From Verrucomicrobiia bacterium (GTDB taxonomy: Bacteria > Verrucomicrobiota > Verrucomicrobiia > Opitutales > Opitutaceae): a stretch of 15,217 nucleotides of DNA. Shown here piece after piece: positions 13,993 through 15,217 of the stretch; position 1 is the stretch's first letter, and each line of letters starts with the position of its first letter. The stretch lies in the NCBI GenBank assembly GCA_030424825.1, contig JAUHWE010000028.1, positions 1 through 15,217 on the forward strand, in the 5' to 3' direction. The notes beneath the pieces were generated by a model that was not told where the DNA came from, searched no databases, and worked only from the letters and a program-made list of their open reading frames with translations. The position numbers and the translations under genes were made by a program.

Positions 13993-14251
13993 AGGAGAGT
14001 ATTGGGTTTCGTGAGCGTCGATTCAACCCAGTCAAAACGTGCGGCAATCAAAAACCGGATCCGCAAAACAGGCAAGGCGCAATTGCGGCTTACCCTTCCG
14101 TTCCCAGGAAGCTCCAAAAGGCCACGTACAGGTGCCACGCCTCAATTCACGGGTCACTTGCGACAGAACTGGCAACGCGGTTTATCGCTTGAGTCAGCTC
14201 CCACTTGCTGCCACTTTCTCTACGGGTACCCTGCCCAGATTGAATCAAACG
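13993..14251. other. Divergent promoter region
   Basis: These 259 bases separate the divergent DUF1080-like gene and the beta-lactamase-family gene and should contain both promoters. I find no consensus pair, no strong dyad and no small gene that I can defend. A plus frame covering it overlaps the lipoprotein gene in another phase and has no protein-like motif. Confidence 0.35.
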
Positions 14252-15217
14252 ATGGCCGAGCCGCTCAAATTCAAGAGTTCCACGCCTTTCCTCGCTTGCG
14301 GACTAATCCTCGTTTTCCTTACCGGCTGCCAATCGCCATCGAAACCGGTGTTCCCCGGAAAAGACTGGGAGATCGTGTCCCCCGAATCGCAGGGACTAGA
14401 TAGCGAGAAGCTCAATCGGGCCATTCGCTACCTTGAAGCGCATTCGGGAGAGAACGGCGCGTCCGAACTCGTCATTGTCCGGAATGGAAGAATCGTTTGG
14501 CAGGGGGACAACATCGACCACAAGCACGGCGTCTGGTCGATGACCAAGTCAATCACAAGTACTATGTTGGGATTGCTCATCGAGGATGGGAAGTGCTCTT
14601 TGGATACAAAGGCCTCCAAGCACTTTCCCCCGTTGAAGCCGCATTTCAAGGACATCACCCTGCAACAATTCACAACCATGACTTCGGGCTACCTGGCTGA
14701 GGGAGACGACCGTCCCGGCGACTACCGGCACGGCCCGAGCCGAACTCCTCTTATTCCCGCGAGCCAACCGTTATTTTCTCCTGGAACCGGATTTGCCTAC
14801 TGGGATTCTGCCATGAACCAATTTGCCAACACGTTGACCCGTATCGCAGGCGAACCACTGGATTCTCTATTCAAGCGACGCATTGCAAATCCCATCGGCA
14901 TGGATCCGGATGCATGGCATTGGGGAGACTTCGGTATGGTAGACGGCCTCAAGGTCAACGGGGGTGCCGGCAACAACAGTAATCATATTTACATTACAGC
15001 GAGAGAGATGGCCCGCTTTGGATTGCTGTTTCTCAACAACGGGAAATGGAAGGACAAACAGCTTATCAGTTCAGATTGGATCAAGGCGGCCACTTCTGTT
15101 CAGGTACGGGCTCCATTCAGTTGGAAGCATCCAGAGAGCGGCATCGATGGGCGCGGCTTTTACGGATACAATTGGTGGCGCAATGGAGTGGGAGCGAAGG
15201 GCAGCCGGAAATGGCCT
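14252..15217 (+). CDS. Serine beta-lactamase-family lipoprotein hydrolase, 3'-truncated
   Basis: An open frame of 322 codons from ATG 14252 runs off the window. The N-terminus has lysines, a hydrophobic core and lipobox 'LTGC' with Cys26, so it should be a lipoprotein. 'VWSMTKS' contains the S-x-x-K motif (Ser96, Lys99) of class C beta-lactamases and related DD-peptidases and esterases. 'FAYWDSAMNQ' provides the second-motif tyrosine, probably Tyr183 (YWD rather than YSN). Further family features are 'LQQFTTMTSGY', 'PLFSPGTGFAYWDS' and 'ITAREMARFGLLFLNNGKW'. The third motif (usually H-x-G near the end) should lie beyond the window. Environmental proteins of this group are mostly esterases or peptidases of unknown substrate; antibiotic resistance is not implied. 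It is divergent from the DUF1080/PQQ operon, and no Shine-Dalgarno precedes the start. Confidence 0.9.
   Translation, partial: MAEPLKFKSSTPFLACGLILVFLTGCQSPSKPVFPGKDWEIVSPESQGLDSEKLNRAIRYLEAHSGENGASELVIVRNGRIVWQGDNIDHKHGVWSMTKSITSTMLGLLIEDGKCSLDTKASKHFPPLKPHFKDITLQQFTTMTSGYLAEGDDRPGDYRHGPSRTPLIPASQPLFSPGTGFAYWDSAMNQFANTLTRIAGEPLDSLFKRRIANPIGMDPDAWHWGDFGMVDGLKVNGGAGNNSNHIYITAREMARFGLLFLNNGKWKDKQLISSDWIKAATSVQVRAPFSWKHPESGIDGRGFYGYNWWRNGVGAKGSRKWP

Noticed and set aside
13525..14403. Plus-strand frames antisense to the DUF1080-like gene and across the divergent promoter
   Set aside because: They have low-complexity, Arg/Pro-rich translations typical of shadow frames and conflict with the supported lipoprotein frame from 14252.
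14252..15217. Antibiotic-resistance beta-lactamase
   Set aside because: The S-x-x-K motif is shared with esterases and peptidases of the same fold, the protein is a lipoprotein with a non-standard second motif, and no resistance context is visible.

Overview
The window looks like a stretch of a marine-type Verrucomicrobia chromosome, probably class Opitutae. This is inferred from gene content. Support comes from a giant secreted subtilase whose Ig-like domains alternate with beta-sandwich modules and whose C-terminus has the 'DSDDDGIPNLLEY' form common in that phylum, from a sulfatase, a CehA-type metallohydrolase, a cytochrome c-PQQ sugar dehydrogenase fusion and a beta-lactamase-fold lipoprotein, and from almost complete absence of Shine-Dalgarno sequences. 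Planctomycetes are the main alternative. There are no tRNA, rRNA or CRISPR genes and no intact transposase.

Layout. 1-4668 (+): 3' part of the subtilase gene. 4764-5108 (+): small COG4551-type low-molecular-weight tyrosine phosphatase, followed by a strong inverted repeat. 5347-6972 (+): exported PHP/CehA-like metallohydrolase. 6973-7510: a convergent junction packed with palindromic repeats. 7511-8899 (-): exported sulfatase. 8900-9254: another palindromic element and a minus-strand terminator. 9255-9638 (-): exported Dabb-domain protein. 10047-10967 (+): exported alpha/beta-hydrolase. 10968-11761: a 794-base junction without a gene, again rich in palindromes. 11762-13192 (-) and 13246-13992 (-): a probable two-gene operon of a lectin-fold/DUF1080-like protein and a cytochrome c-PQQ sugar dehydrogenase. 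14252-15217 (+): 5' part of a serine beta-lactamase-family lipoprotein, running off the window.

Seven of the eight proteins carry, or (for the truncated subtilase) are expected to carry, export signals. They are hydrolases or oxidoreductases for polymers, sulfate esters and sugars, so this is an accessory extracytoplasmic degradation region with no transporter or regulator in view.

The most unusual content is the intergenic repeats. A 115-base two-hairpin element occurs twice (7034-7148 and 11585-11699), same orientation, 112/115 identical, both times at a convergent junction. Each copy has one mismatch in its 26-bp stem; both are A.C as written on + and become G.U wobble in a minus-strand transcript, suggesting the folded molecule is a minus-strand RNA. 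Related elements share its ends, so the region looks like a mosaic of small, possibly mobile, structured repeats.
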